Part shown: piece by piece, positions 23,851-31,648 of the stretch
Position numbering within the stretch: the stretch's first letter is position 1
How the letters are laid out: the number at the start of each line of letters is the position of its first letter
Origin: a bacterium
GTDB taxonomy: Bacteria > Hydrothermota > Tepidihabitantia > B3-TA06
Length of the DNA: 33,785 nucleotides
Direction of reading: 5' to 3'
Assembly: GCA_012517375.1 (NCBI GenBank)
Contig: JAAYVC010000011.1
Location: 1-33,785 of the forward strand
The notes under the pieces: generated by a model
The model's input: only the letters and a program-made list of their open reading frames with translations
Told to the model about the DNA's origin: nothing
The model's database searches: none
Translations under genes and position numbers: made by a program

Positions 23851-25126
23851 CAAGCCTCCTTATGCCTTTGTCGCCAATGTCGCGGCGAAAGTAAATGCCG
23901 TCGAAGGATATTCTGCCCTCAAGGAGCGGGGCATAAACCTTCTCTTTGGCTTCCCGGACACTGCCTGAGAAGCCAGTGACGCCAAGGACTCTTCCGCCGG
24001 ATGTAATTGTTTCACCATAGGACTGAGAAGTGCCTGCATGGAAGACGGCAAAATCCCTGTCTTCCTTAACGTCGAGTCGTATCCGGTCGCCCTTCTTGTA
24101 TGCGCCAGGATAACCGCTCGCTGCGGCAACCACGCATAATGAGCAGCCCTTTCTGACTTTTACAGGACGGCTTTCTCCCAGATTTCCGTTTGCTGTATCT
24201 ACGAGTAGGGGGACTATGTCTTCATCCATAAGCATCATCAAGGGCTGAGTCTCAGGGTCGCCGAACCGGCAGTTGAACTCAAGAACCTTCGGCCCGTCCT
24301 TCGTGAGCATGAGACCGAAATAAAGCACCCCGCGATACTGAATGCCTTCTTCTTTCAAGGCCTTAAGAGTCGGAGCGATGATTCTTTGTTCTATATCGAT
24401 GAGAACGTCTGAATCCGCGACAGGCGCCGGAGCGTACGCTCCCATTCCGCCTGTGTTAGGTCCACGGTCATTGTCGAATATCCGCTTGTGGTCCTGCGCA
24501 GGCGGGAAAGTTACGCTGTGGTCGCCGTCGGTCAGAACAAGGACGGAAATCTCCTCCCCTTCCAATAGCTCCTCTACAACGATATTTGAGCCGGATTCGC
24601 CGTAAACCTTTTCGACCATCATCTCTTCCGCTGCTCGAAGCGCCTCTTCACGGCTATGGCATACCGCAACACCCTTGCCAAGAGCGGGTCCCGAAGCCTT
24701 AACGACAAGGAACCCGTCGCTAGCCTTGATGTATGCCTTCGCATCTTGAGCCGAATCGAACTTCACGTACCGGGCCGTAGGCACTCCATATCGAGCCATG
24801 AACCCCTTTGCGAAAGTCTTTTCCTTCTCGAGCATTGCAGCCTTTTTAGATGGTCCGAAAACGAGAAACCCTTTATCGGTTAGCGCGTCGGATACGCCTG
24901 CATAAAGAGGCGCCTCAGGCCCTACGACAATGAGGTCGGGCTTCTGCGTTTCAGCGAGAGAAAGCACTGCCTGAGCGTCCGATGGGTCAATCTTGATGTT
25001 GGTTCCCAGCCTGGATGTTCCTGCATTGCCAGGAAGAAAAAAAATGTCTTTTACCTTTTTTGATTGGGCAAGCTTCCAACCAAGGGCGTGTTCCCTTCCG
25101 CCTGAGCCGAGCACAAAGACCTTCAT
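23837..25126 (-). CDS. purD: Phosphoribosylamine-glycine ligase (GAR synthetase)
   Basis: The 429-residue ATP-grasp enzyme joins glycine to phosphoribosylamine in purine synthesis. The N-terminal GSGGREHALGWKLAQS, the ATP-grasp region (FLVVKASGPALGKGV), the segment DHKRIFDNDRGPNTGGMGAY, and the metal-binding LEFNCRFGDPETQ are all present. The length is standard. The ATG lies six bases after a -10 box, without an SD, so a leaderless mRNA is predicted. purE, the cation exporter and the Sua5-YwlE fusion follow with overlaps or a five-base gap. Confidence 0.96.
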   Translation of the reverse strand: MKVFVLGSGGREHALGWKLAQSKKVKDIFFLPGNAGTSRLGTNIKIDPSDAQAVLSLAETQKPDLIVVGPEAPLYAGVSDALTDKGFLVFGPSKKAAMLEKEKTFAKGFMARYGVPTARYVKFDSAQDAKAYIKASDGFLVVKASGPALGKGVAVCHSREEALRAAEEMMVEKVYGESGSNIVVEELLEGEEISVLVLTDGDHSVTFPPAQDHKRIFDNDRGPNTGGMGAYAPAPVADSDVLIDIEQRIIAPTLKALKEEGIQYRGVLYFGLMLTKDGPKVLEFNCRFGDPETQPLMMLMDEDIVPLLVDTANGNLGESRPVKVRKGCSLCVVAAASGYPGAYKKGDRIRLDVKEDRDFAVFHAGTSQSYGETITSGGRVLGVTGFSGSVREAKEKVYAPLLEGRISFDGIYFRRDIGDKGIRRLDESF

Positions 25127-25132
25127 GCTTAG

Positions 25133-25160
25133 AATATATCGCTTATGACCCGGAAGTCAA
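25133..25160 (-). promoter_or_regulatory. Promoter giving a leaderless mRNA for the purD operon
   Basis: On the minus strand TTGACT (25155-25160), a 16-bp spacer and TATATT (25133-25138) end six bases before the purD ATG. It occupies nearly the whole 35-bp gap after the upstream gene. Confidence 0.72.
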
Positions 25161-25161
25161 T

Positions 25162-26292
25162 CTAATCGCTGAGTTCAAAGAGTGATGTCTGCCAGTAGTG
25201 CTTGCCGGTTCCGCCGTCAAGCCTCTCCGTGTATCTCGTTTGTCTGACTGCGCCCTTTCCCTTAATACGTTCAATCCTGATGCTGTCATAGAACGACCCT
25301 TCCCTTGAGCCTTCCACGTAAGAAATCAGAAGCGTGTCACTAATATACGTCACATTGTAAGAGGATTTATGCCAGGTCGAGAATGCCTTTGAACCGGAAT
25401 CGGGATAAAGCATGGACATAAAATAAACGAGTGAGAACAAGGAATCGTCTTTGACGGATGCGGTATCTCCAATATCCCAGAAGGTATCCGATAGGACCCA
25501 GTACAAACGTCCTTTATCTGTAAAAGTATCCTTGACGGAGATGGTGAGAGTCTCGGTCTGCAATACAGAAGTGTCGTATACTGGACCCGGCATAATCAGC
25601 TCTCCTGCCGCGTATGAATATTCATAAGCAAAGCCCATCCCAAGCTCGAAGGGAAAGTAGGTTTCTATAAGCCTGTAGCCAACGATGCGTCTGGTTTTTG
25701 AGGGAGCGCTTGCTGGCTGACCGGCGGAGAACGCCTGAACGCGCCAGTAATACGTAGCGGGAGAAAGACTGTCCGGAAGCGACAGGGAGGTTGACGAGAT
25801 TGACGTATCGATAAGGATTTCGCGAAAATCGGCGTAGCGCGACAGGGAAAAGCTGTAGGACTGGGCTCCGGGATAAGGTTTCCAGCTGAATATAGGAACA
25901 TTTGTGCTGTCGGGCGGCGCCGGCGTGAGGATTTGGATTCCTTCTTTGGTTATGAATTCAGCCGGAGCACTTGGAGCGCTTTCATCGCCCTGAGCGCTCC
26001 TTGCGCTTACCCTCCAGTAGTACTTAGATCCCAGTTCGAGCGTATCGGCTAACACGAAGGTCGTATCGCTGAAGACGACTGTATCAATCGCTTCATTGAA
26101 ATTCTGGCTCTTGGATATCTCGATGCGGTACGACCTCGCATCGGCGACCGATTCCCAAACGAATTCGGGAGTCGGGGAGAAAACGACCGCCCCCCCTTTT
26201 GGAGAGACCGGAACCGGCGCAACTAAGGTGGAGCAGCTTAGAGCGATGAGCGAAATAGACGTCAGTATCTTGGTTATTCGGAATAATTTCAC
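25162..26292 (-). CDS. Lipoprotein with two fibronectin III-like domains
   Basis: The start is taken as GTG at 26292, where GGAGG (26298-26302) lies five bases upstream; the open frame continues to 26400 but passes through the promoter. The 376-residue product has a signal peptide with A-L-S-C (Cys20). Two fibronectin-like repeats follow, each with a Y-Y-W-R-V strand (ELGSKYYWRVSARSAQGDES near 95 and PATYYWRVQAFSAGQPAS near 180). The C-terminal half (LIETYFPFELGMGFAYEYSY and on) is a separate beta-rich domain of unknown type. It is probably attached to the outer membrane. It has its own promoter and is transcribed apart from the ABC-F gene upstream. Confidence 0.82.
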   Translation of the reverse strand: MKLFRITKILTSISLIALSCSTLVAPVPVSPKGGAVVFSPTPEFVWESVADARSYRIEISKSQNFNEAIDTVVFSDTTFVLADTLELGSKYYWRVSARSAQGDESAPSAPAEFITKEGIQILTPAPPDSTNVPIFSWKPYPGAQSYSFSLSRYADFREILIDTSISSTSLSLPDSLSPATYYWRVQAFSAGQPASAPSKTRRIVGYRLIETYFPFELGMGFAYEYSYAAGELIMPGPVYDTSVLQTETLTISVKDTFTDKGRLYWVLSDTFWDIGDTASVKDDSLFSLVYFMSMLYPDSGSKAFSTWHKSSYNVTYISDTLLISYVEGSREGSFYDSIRIERIKGKGAVRQTRYTERLDGGTGKHYWQTSLFELSD

Positions 26293-26312
26293 ACTTACCT
26301 CCATAAGCTTAT

Positions 26313-26340
26313 AGCATAGTGAAGGAATCCCTCGTGTCAA
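26313..26340 (-). promoter_or_regulatory. Promoter for the fibronectin-type lipoprotein gene
   Basis: On the minus strand TTGACA (26335-26340), a 16-bp spacer and TATGCT (26313-26318), about 20 bp before the GTG start. Confidence 0.6.
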
Positions 26341-26350
26341 GCATGATTCT

Positions 26351-28291
26351 TTATTCCTCAAGAAGGCCTTCGAGCTGTTCCTGAAGCCTTTCGAGTTCAA
26401 GCCTCAGGGCCCGGTGCCTGGACGTAACCTCTACCAGCCTGTTCTTATCGGAGTAAAGCTTTTGCTCGCTCATCTCCTTTTCGAGATTCTTTATCTCCTT
26501 CTCTCTTGATTCAATCTCGGCAAACGTGCGATTTACCTCCTCCTCACGCATCCTTGCTTCCTTTGCCCTTGTTTTCTTATCGAGGGATTCCCTGGGCTCA
26601 GGCAGTTTCTTTCCTGATTCCTTTTTTGGCTCCTTAGACGCCTTCTTTACGGGTTGCGGCGACGGTGTTCTTGCGGAGGAGGCCTTTTCGTTCTCTCTCC
26701 AGTGCTCGAACTCGGTCCAGTTCCCGAGATGGAGTCTTGCCCTGCCCTGACCTATCTCGACGACCTTGTTTGCGATGCGGTCGATGAGAAAGCGGTCGTG
26801 CGAGGAGAAAACTACCGTTCCGGGGTACTGGCGCACAGCATCCTCTAGCACGTCGCGCGAGGCAAGATCGAGATGGTTGGTGGGCTCGTCCAGCAGGAGG
26901 AGGTTGGACGGCGAGAGAAGGATGCGCGCGAGGGCGAGCCGTGACTTTTCGCCGCCGGAGAGCACGGCCACCTTCTTTTCCGTATCGTCTCCCGAGAAGA
27001 GGAACGCGCCTGCAAGACCCCGCAGAACCGGCGTTGTTTCCCAAGGCGCTGCGTCCTCGAGCTCCTCAAGCACCGTTTTTGAGGGATCAAGCCGCTCCTC
27101 CACTATCTGGGTGTAGAAGGCTGACTGAAGCTTTGAGGAGCGCCAGACCTCTCCCGAAGAAGCGTCGAGTTCGCCCGCGATTATTCGCAAAAGCGTGGTC
27201 TTTCCCTCGCCGTTCGCGCCCACGAGTGCGATACGGTCCCCGGGTTCCACAGCAAGATTGACGTCTGCGAACACCTCGTGTTCGCCGAATCTCTTTGACA
27301 CTCCTTCGAGAGCCATCACCCTTCCTGAGATTTTTTCCGACTGAGGGAAGCGGATGGATATAGTCTTCTGGTTTCCGGGCAGCTCCTCTACATCAGGAAG
27401 ACGCTCAAGCATCTTCTTGCGGCTGCGAACGAGCGCGGCCTTCTTTGGATAACCCCTGAACTTGTCGATAAAGCGTTGAAGGTGTTCGCGGGTTTCGGAG
27501 ACCTTCTCGCGCTGGCGTTCGACCTGCTCGCGGTAAAACTCCTTCTGTCCCGTGAATGCCGAGTAGTTCCCTTTGTAGGAGGTTATCCTGCGGTTGAAGA
27601 CGTCCCATATGTTGTCGACGACGCGGTCGAGAAAGAAACGGTCGTGAGAGCTTATAACGAGAGCGCCCCGAAAACCCTTGATGAACTCCTCCAGCCACTC
27701 TATTGACGGCAGATCGAGGTGATTGGTTGGCTCGTCGAGCAAGAGCAGGTCGGGCTCTTCCAAAAGCATCCGCGCAAGGGCGATGCGCATCTGGTAGCCG
27801 CCGGAGAACTCGCGGCATGGACGGTTGAAGTCATTCTTGTGGAATCCGAGTCCTTCGAGTATCTCTTCGGTGCGGGATTCGAATGTGTAGCCGTCCTGCG
27901 CGTACTCTTCCTGCAGACGGCTGTAGCGCGAAAGAATCTTTTCAAGCTCCCTTGGCGCAAGCGATGTATCCTGCATCTTAGCCTCGAGTTCGTGCATCGC
28001 AAGCCTGATTTCATGTATGTGATCGAATGCCTTGACGGCCTCGTCGAATACGCTCTCAGAACCGAGTACGACCTCCTCCTGAGGCAAGTATCCGATTCTC
28101 AGGTTTTTGGGCATCTCTATAGAGCCTTCGTCCGGGGAACGCTCGCCTACGAGAAGCCGGAACAAAGTGGTCTTTCCTGTACCGTTTGCTCCGACAAGAC
28201 CTATGCGTGCGCGTTCCCCTATGACGAGGTTGGCCTCGGAGAATAACGCCCGCGCCCCGAACCAGACGCCTGCATCCTTTAAAAGTATCAT
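26351..28291 (-). CDS. ABC-F family ATPase
   Basis: The start at 28291 (MILLKDAGVWFG) is chosen because AGAGGA lies upstream; the 17-codon extension to 28342 overlaps the permease gene. The 646-residue protein has two ABC domains and no membrane segment: Walker A at 34-41 (GANGTGKT) and 358-365 (GANGEGKT), signatures FSGGYQ (162-167) and LSGGEK (444-449), and LLLLDEPTNHLDL in both halves. The linker at about 240-305 is rich in basic residues, as in ABC-F proteins that reach the ribosomal P-site tRNA. A Lys-rich region and coiled coil (about 540-646) resemble Uup. ABC-F members act in translation or ribosome protection. Position after an ABC-2 exporter suggests a link to a drug or peptide response, which is inference. 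Confidence 0.93.
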   Translation of the reverse strand: MILLKDAGVWFGARALFSEANLVIGERARIGLVGANGTGKTTLFRLLVGERSPDEGSIEMPKNLRIGYLPQEEVVLGSESVFDEAVKAFDHIHEIRLAMHELEAKMQDTSLAPRELEKILSRYSRLQEEYAQDGYTFESRTEEILEGLGFHKNDFNRPCREFSGGYQMRIALARMLLEEPDLLLLDEPTNHLDLPSIEWLEEFIKGFRGALVISSHDRFFLDRVVDNIWDVFNRRITSYKGNYSAFTGQKEFYREQVERQREKVSETREHLQRFIDKFRGYPKKAALVRSRKKMLERLPDVEELPGNQKTISIRFPQSEKISGRVMALEGVSKRFGEHEVFADVNLAVEPGDRIALVGANGEGKTTLLRIIAGELDASSGEVWRSSKLQSAFYTQIVEERLDPSKTVLEELEDAAPWETTPVLRGLAGAFLFSGDDTEKKVAVLSGGEKSRLALARILLSPSNLLLLDEPTNHLDLASRDVLEDAVRQYPGTVVFSSHDRFLIDRIANKVVEIGQGRARLHLGNWTEFEHWRENEKASSARTPSPQPVKKASKEPKKESGKKLPEPRESLDKKTRAKEARMREEEVNRTFAEIESREKEIKNLEKEMSEQKLYSDKNRLVEVTSRHRALRLELERLQEQLEGLLEE

Positions 28292-28302
28292 GCGTTTTTC
28301 CT

Positions 28303-29163
28303 CTATCCGTTTCTTGCGAGCTTGCCTTTTCGCTTGGCCCATCTCTCGGCGGTGTTGAAGATTAAAAAGCCGAGAGGGATCAGTACGGCTCCTATACCGG
28401 CCAGAAGACCGATTGCGGGGCCGAGTTCCCTGAAGGAGGCTCCTTCAAGAAGCGCCGCTCTAATCGCCTTCAGCGTGTATGTTGCGGGCGATATGACCGA
28501 GAGCGGCTGAAGCCAGCGCGGCAGCACATCAACCTCGTAGTATACTCCGGATACGAGAAGTATCAAAGCCTGGAATATGTGCGAGGCCTGCGCGCCGCGT
28601 TCGGTCGATAGCAGAGGAAGGATTGCGGCGATGAGTCCCATGCCGATGAACGAGAGGCCGGATACGAGGAGCACGACGAGAGCTCCGAGTATGTTGGCGT
28701 TCTTGAGCGATAGTCCGAGAAAGAGTACGATTGCTCCGAGAAGAAGCACGGAGCGCAGGACACCATAGACTACGGCATAGAAGCAGTTTCCGAGGAGGTA
28801 TGTGAGCCGGTGCATGGGCGCCATGAAGCTGTACTCGATTGTACCTTCCCAGCGCTCCCACTGAACCTGTTCGGCAAGCTCGTGGAACAGAAGGGACAGG
28901 AAACCCCATATGAGGGCGCCTATCACGAGATACATCACGTACTCCTTGCCCATCTTTACGCCGATGAAGCCGATGCATAGCGAGTTGACGATGGAGTAGA
29001 ACACGAATACCGTCTCCCACGCTATGTAGCGCTTGATGAGCATGAAGTTGCGCTCAATCATCGCAAGGAACCGCAGCCTCATGCGCGGGGTTGACCCGCG
29101 GGGCACCATCGGCTCGAAGGTGCCGGGAGGGGACGCGGACGTTTGGAATATGGATTGTTTCAT
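28303..29163 (-). CDS. ABC-2 type transporter permease
   Basis: The 286-residue protein has a cytoplasmic N-terminus of about 45 residues and six predicted membrane helices (for example YVMYLVIGALIWGFLSLLF and YLLGNCFYAVVYGVLRSVLL). The ABC-2 landmark LPRWLQPLSVISPATYTLKAIR precedes the last helices. It is the membrane subunit for the ATPase encoded two genes upstream. Substrates of this family include drugs, polysaccharides and peptides; the sequence does not tell which. AAGGAG lies six bases before the ATG within a segment (GAAAGGAGAAAAA) that is repeated before the 78-residue gene. It is followed after 11 bp by the ABC-F gene. Confidence 0.9.
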   Translation of the reverse strand: MKQSIFQTSASPPGTFEPMVPRGSTPRMRLRFLAMIERNFMLIKRYIAWETVFVFYSIVNSLCIGFIGVKMGKEYVMYLVIGALIWGFLSLLFHELAEQVQWERWEGTIEYSFMAPMHRLTYLLGNCFYAVVYGVLRSVLLLGAIVLFLGLSLKNANILGALVVLLVSGLSFIGMGLIAAILPLLSTERGAQASHIFQALILLVSGVYYEVDVLPRWLQPLSVISPATYTLKAIRAALLEGASFRELGPAIGLLAGIGAVLIPLGFLIFNTAERWAKRKGKLARNG

Positions 29164-29194
29164 TTTTTTCTCCTTTCTATAAAGGTTTATCGGT

Positions 29195-29431
29195 TTAGAG
29201 TCTATCGCACTTCAAGGCGCCTGAGGATACAGACTTGCCGATGGTCCTAGCTCGTCTTTCTTGTTCGCGGGCGCTTTCTTTAAACTGCTTGCGATTCCCG
29301 AGGATTTTGCCAAGCAGTTCCTTCATATGCTCTTCATCTCCGCTAAGCAGGCTCAGTATTTGCGCAATACCGGGAACCGTTGGTCCTGCGCTTGCGAAAC
29401 CCGCCTGATCGCGGGCGTAATGTGGCGTCAT
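29195..29431 (-). CDS. Uncharacterised 78-residue protein in the ABC operon
   Basis: The ORF starts at 29431 with AAGGAG four bases upstream, in the same strand and between the ATPase and permease genes (gaps 52 and 31 bp). The product begins MTPHYARDQAGFASAGPTVP, has a short helix (GIAQILSLLS), then a basic amphipathic helix (EHMKELLGKILGNRKQFKES and on). There is no signal peptide or clear membrane helix. I recognise no family. The good SD and tight placement argue that it is translated; it might be an accessory subunit or a peptide handled by the transporter. Confidence 0.6.
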   Translation of the reverse strand: MTPHYARDQAGFASAGPTVPGIAQILSLLSGDEEHMKELLGKILGNRKQFKESAREQERRARTIGKSVSSGALKCDRL

Positions 29432-29483
29432 TTTTCTCCTTTCTACGTTTTCATTGCGGCTTTACGACTGCCGCCAGCGACGA

Positions 29484-30302
29484 TTATTTTTTCTCCTCTT
29501 CGATGTCATCGTCGCTGTCTTCGACCCACTCCTTGTGGGTGAGTTCAAGGAAGACGTCCTCAAGGGTCGCGTGGTTGGAGCCTCTGCGAACAGAGACTAT
29601 CTCCTTAAGACCTGCCGGAGTGTCGAGCGCCACGATTCGTCCCTTGTCTATGATAGCGACTCTATCGCACAGGGCTTCAGCCTCGGCCATGTCGTGCGTG
29701 GTCAGGAAGATCGTCAAGTCCGTCTCTTTTCTTAGCTTCTGTACGTACGACTCAACCTCGCGCTTCGAACGAGGATCAAGGCCTGTCGTCGGCTCGTCCA
29801 GAAGAAGCACCCGCGGACGGTTTATTAGCGCTCGAGCAACAGCTACCTTCTGCTGCATCCCGCGGGATAAATCCTCCATCGGATCCGTGAAACGCTTCTC
29901 AGGGAACCCCATCTCGCTCAAGGCTTCAAGCGCCCGTTCCTTCGCCAGCTTGACGGGCACCCCGTAGAGCCTTGCCGAGTACCTAAGGTTCTCCCATGCC
30001 GAGAGCTTCTTGAAGAACGCGGCGTCCACAGACACCCGGCTAATGAGCTCGCGCACGGGGTAGGGCTTTGCGACCACGTCTAAGCCGCATACGAGCGCCT
30101 CTCCCTTGTCAGGATAGAGAAGGGTCGAGAGTATGCGAATGAGGGTCGACTTGCCTGACCCGTTCGGACCTATGAGTCCGAAACACTCGCCGGGACGTAT
30201 GTCGAAGTTGATATCGATAAGGGCCGTTACCGGTTTCTTCCTTTTTATTATGCCGTCCACGTAGGTCTTTGAGATCCTCTGACAGCTTATTATCGGTTGC
30301 AA
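29484..30302 (-). CDS. ABC transporter ATP-binding protein (ABC-2 system)
   Basis: The start is set at TTG (30302), five bases after GGAGG; the open frame upstream to 30401 runs through hairpins of the leader. The 272-residue protein has Walker A GPNGSGKS (45-52), signature LSRGMQ (145-150), Walker B LLLDEP (166-171) and the switch His in TTHDM (H203). The C-terminus has the ABC-2 partner motif RRGSNHATLEDVFLELT followed by an acidic tail. It powers the permease at 28303-29163. Expression is probably controlled by the structured leader at 30303-30642. Confidence 0.93.
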   Translation of the reverse strand: MQPIISCQRISKTYVDGIIKRKKPVTALIDINFDIRPGECFGLIGPNGSGKSTLIRILSTLLYPDKGEALVCGLDVVAKPYPVRELISRVSVDAAFFKKLSAWENLRYSARLYGVPVKLAKERALEALSEMGFPEKRFTDPMEDLSRGMQQKVAVARALINRPRVLLLDEPTTGLDPRSKREVESYVQKLRKETDLTIFLTTHDMAEAEALCDRVAIIDKGRIVALDTPAGLKEIVSVRRGSNHATLEDVFLELTHKEWVEDSDDDIEEEKK

Positions 30303-30433
30303 GTGCACCTCCGAATATCGAATGAAGGCTACTTTGACCTTTTCATTCAGGTTAAGTTGTTTTCCGAGCGCGCCGAGCACAAATCGTCGCGCTCGCCTCA
30401 AGTACCGCTCTGGCGAGACTTGAGGCTTAAAGC

Positions 30434-30460
30434 AAAAACCCCGGATTTCCCGGGGTTTTT
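30434..30460 (-). terminator. Terminator hairpin in the ABC operon leader (H2)
   Basis: An 11-bp stem AAAAACCCCGG / CCGGGGTTTTT with a five-base loop. The T5 run closes the 3' arm on either strand, so it may act in both directions. It lies 132 bp before the ATPase start. Confidence 0.7.
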
Positions 30461-30476
30461 GCGGTGTTATAAAGAG

Positions 30477-30502
30477 AACCCCGGGCTTGGATGCCCGGGG
30501 TT
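30477..30502 (-). other. Hairpin H1, possible anti-antiterminator
   Basis: A perfect 10-bp stem AACCCCGGGC / GCCCGGGGTT with a six-base loop and no T run after it. Its arms share the eight-base core AACCCCGG / CCGGGGTT with terminator H2, so the two can exchange partners. Confidence 0.55.
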
Positions 30503-30529
30503 AAATTCTACAGATCTTGTAGGATTAGA

Positions 30530-30613
30530 CTACGGGCACCCGATGGATACCTCAAGAGTAAACACGATTGCGGGAATCGTGCCCCATTGGTTGCAGTCTA
30601 ATTTAAAGATCAT
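30530..30613 (-). CDS. 27-residue ORF in the ABC operon leader
   Basis: ATG at 30613 follows TGGAGG (30621-30626) by seven bases. The peptide begins MIFKLDCNQWGTIPAIVF and ends VSIGCP before TAG; it has two cysteines (positions 7 and 26), one Trp and a hydrophobic middle. It has its own consensus promoter and is followed by hairpins H1 and H2, so it is a complete transcription unit as well as a leader. Roles that fit are a leader peptide sensing ribosome stalling, a small precursor or signal peptide for the ABC exporter, or a chance ORF within a structured RNA. Codons 4-6 pair with the stop codon region in helix P1. Confidence 0.5.
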   Translation of the reverse strand: MIFKLDCNQWGTIPAIVFTLEVSIGCP

Positions 30614-30648
30614 TTTTTATCCTCCAAAAGTAAAAATTCCAACAATCA

Positions 30649-30676
30649 ATTATACAGATTTTGAAACGCTTGTCAA
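30649..30676 (-). promoter_or_regulatory. Consensus promoter of the ABC operon leader
   Basis: On the minus strand a perfect TTGACA (30671-30676), 16-bp spacer and perfect TATAAT (30649-30654). The transcript should begin near 30642. It is as good as the hup promoter. Confidence 0.88.
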
Positions 30677-30774
30677 GCCCTTAAATCACAATTTATAGGC
30701 ATTAATGCGTTATGTCTCTGACTATAGTCAGGTTTTGTTGAGCGTTTGTCCACGTTGGATAACGGCAAAGATAC

Positions 30775-30802
30775 TTGACATTTTTTAAAAATGGAGCATA
30801 GT
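30775..30802 (+). promoter_or_regulatory. Promoter for the 30845-31648 gene
   Basis: TTGACA (30775-30780), 16-bp spacer and CATAGT (30797-30802). An in-frame ATG at 30791 lies inside this promoter, which supports the later start at 30845. Confidence 0.6.
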
Positions 30803-30844
30803 AAGTGCAGATTAGAAAATTTTACGATTATTTATGGAGGACGC

Positions 30845-31648
30845 ATGAAATTTTTACTAGTCTTTCTTTCACTTGCCGCATCCGTTTTCGGACAATACAG
30901 AATGGGAAAGCCTGACCTTATGATAAAACTGGACGAGGATACCCTTTATCTAGGCGACAACGTTTACAACGACAACGCCAACCGTCAGACGGAGTACGAT
31001 ACTGTTCCGACAACGGTAAAGGCGATTTTCTATATCAGGGTTCAGAACGACGCCGACTACCAGGAGATGAAAGACAACATACTGGTCAAAGGAACCAAGG
31101 AGGACTCAGGCTGGACCGTTAAGTATTTCGACTCCCACATAGGCGGAGCCGATATTACGGTGGACATCACAGGAACCGGCTGGTCAACAGGGCTCCTTTC
31201 CAAGGGTTCTTTCCAGAACATGAGAGCGGAGGTTACCCCTCCAGCGGATGCGCCGCAGGGAAGCGAATTCATTGTGGCGCTGACCGGCAAATCGAATAAC
31301 GAGCCTGACAGGATAGACGTTGTAAAGGCCATAACGACCGTTTCAGGAGTGGCGGTCAAGGAGACAAAAATACCAACCGGACTCTATATTCTGGCAACGA
31401 ACACATCTGCACCTTCGGTTCAGGTTTCCTACGGTATTCCTTCCCAAAGCAATGTAAGCGTTGTAGTTTACGACGTAACCGGCAGTGCGGTAAGAACCCT
31501 TCTTTCAGGCTCCTGCATGGCTGGAACTTACTCGCTCGAGTGGAACGGTAAGAACGAGGAGGCTAAGGACGTTCCGGCAGGCGTGTACTTCGTTAGGCTT
31601 ATCTCGGATTCCGGCTCGGCAACCGCAAGGCTCGTGCTCGTGAGATAG
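30845..31648 (+). CDS. Secreted protein with FlgD-like/T9SS-type C-terminal domain
   Basis: GGAGG lies four bases before the ATG at 30845. The 267-residue product has a signal peptide (MKFLLVFLSLAASVFG) and a beta-rich domain of unknown type to about residue 180, opening with KPDLMIKLDEDTLYLGDNVYN shortened here to its first part KPDLMIKLDEDT. The C-terminal 80 residues are a FlgD-like Ig fold with sorting-tail features: VVVYDVTGSAVRTLLSG, GTYSLEWNGKNEEAKD, GVYFVRLIS and a final RLVLVR. It belongs with the three tailed proteins at 5712-10208 as predicted T9SS-type cargo, but has no thioredoxin domain or CxxC. The middle mentions no catalytic motif. Confidence 0.82.
   Translation: MKFLLVFLSLAASVFGQYRMGKPDLMIKLDEDTLYLGDNVYNDNANRQTEYDTVPTTVKAIFYIRVQNDADYQEMKDNILVKGTKEDSGWTVKYFDSHIGGADITVDITGTGWSTGLLSKGSFQNMRAEVTPPADAPQGSEFIVALTGKSNNEPDRIDVVKAITTVSGVAVKETKIPTGLYILATNTSAPSVQVSYGIPSQSNVSVVVYDVTGSAVRTLLSGSCMAGTYSLEWNGKNEEAKDVPAGVYFVRLISDSGSATARLVLVR

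Larger units (their letters stand above)
30366..30642 (-). promoter_or_regulatory. Highly structured leader of the ABC operon (attenuator-like)
   Basis: Between the promoter at 30649-30676 and the ATPase start, the minus-strand transcript can form a chain of perfect helices. These are P1 (30595-30602 with 30524-30531, 8 bp), P2 (30579-30584 with 30534-30539), P3 (30575-30581 with 30563-30569, 7 bp), a 5-bp stem (30518-30522 with 30508-30512), H1 (30493-30502 with 30477-30486, 10 bp), H2 (30450-30460 with 30434-30444, 11 bp), H3 (30418-30426 with 30395-30403, 9 bp) and H4 (30388-30394 with 30366-30372). P2 and P3 share 30579-30581, so they exclude each other. The 3' arm of H1 can pair over 8 bp with the 5' arm of H2. 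This is the logic of an attenuator or riboswitch. No known class is recognised. Confidence 0.65.

Noticed and set aside
26293-26400. N-terminal extension of the fibronectin-type lipoprotein
   Set aside because: It would include the gene's own promoter and hide the signal peptide; GGAGG before GTG at 26292 decides the start.
30303-30401. N-terminal extension of the ABC ATPase up to 30401
   Set aside because: The extension runs through hairpins H3 and H4, lacks an SD, and GGAGG plus TTG at 30302 fits the ABC domain start.
30434-30502. H1 and H2 as simple tandem terminators of a plus-strand gene
   Set aside because: No plus-strand gene ends here. The nearest upstream promoter and ORF are on the minus strand, so a leader function is more likely.
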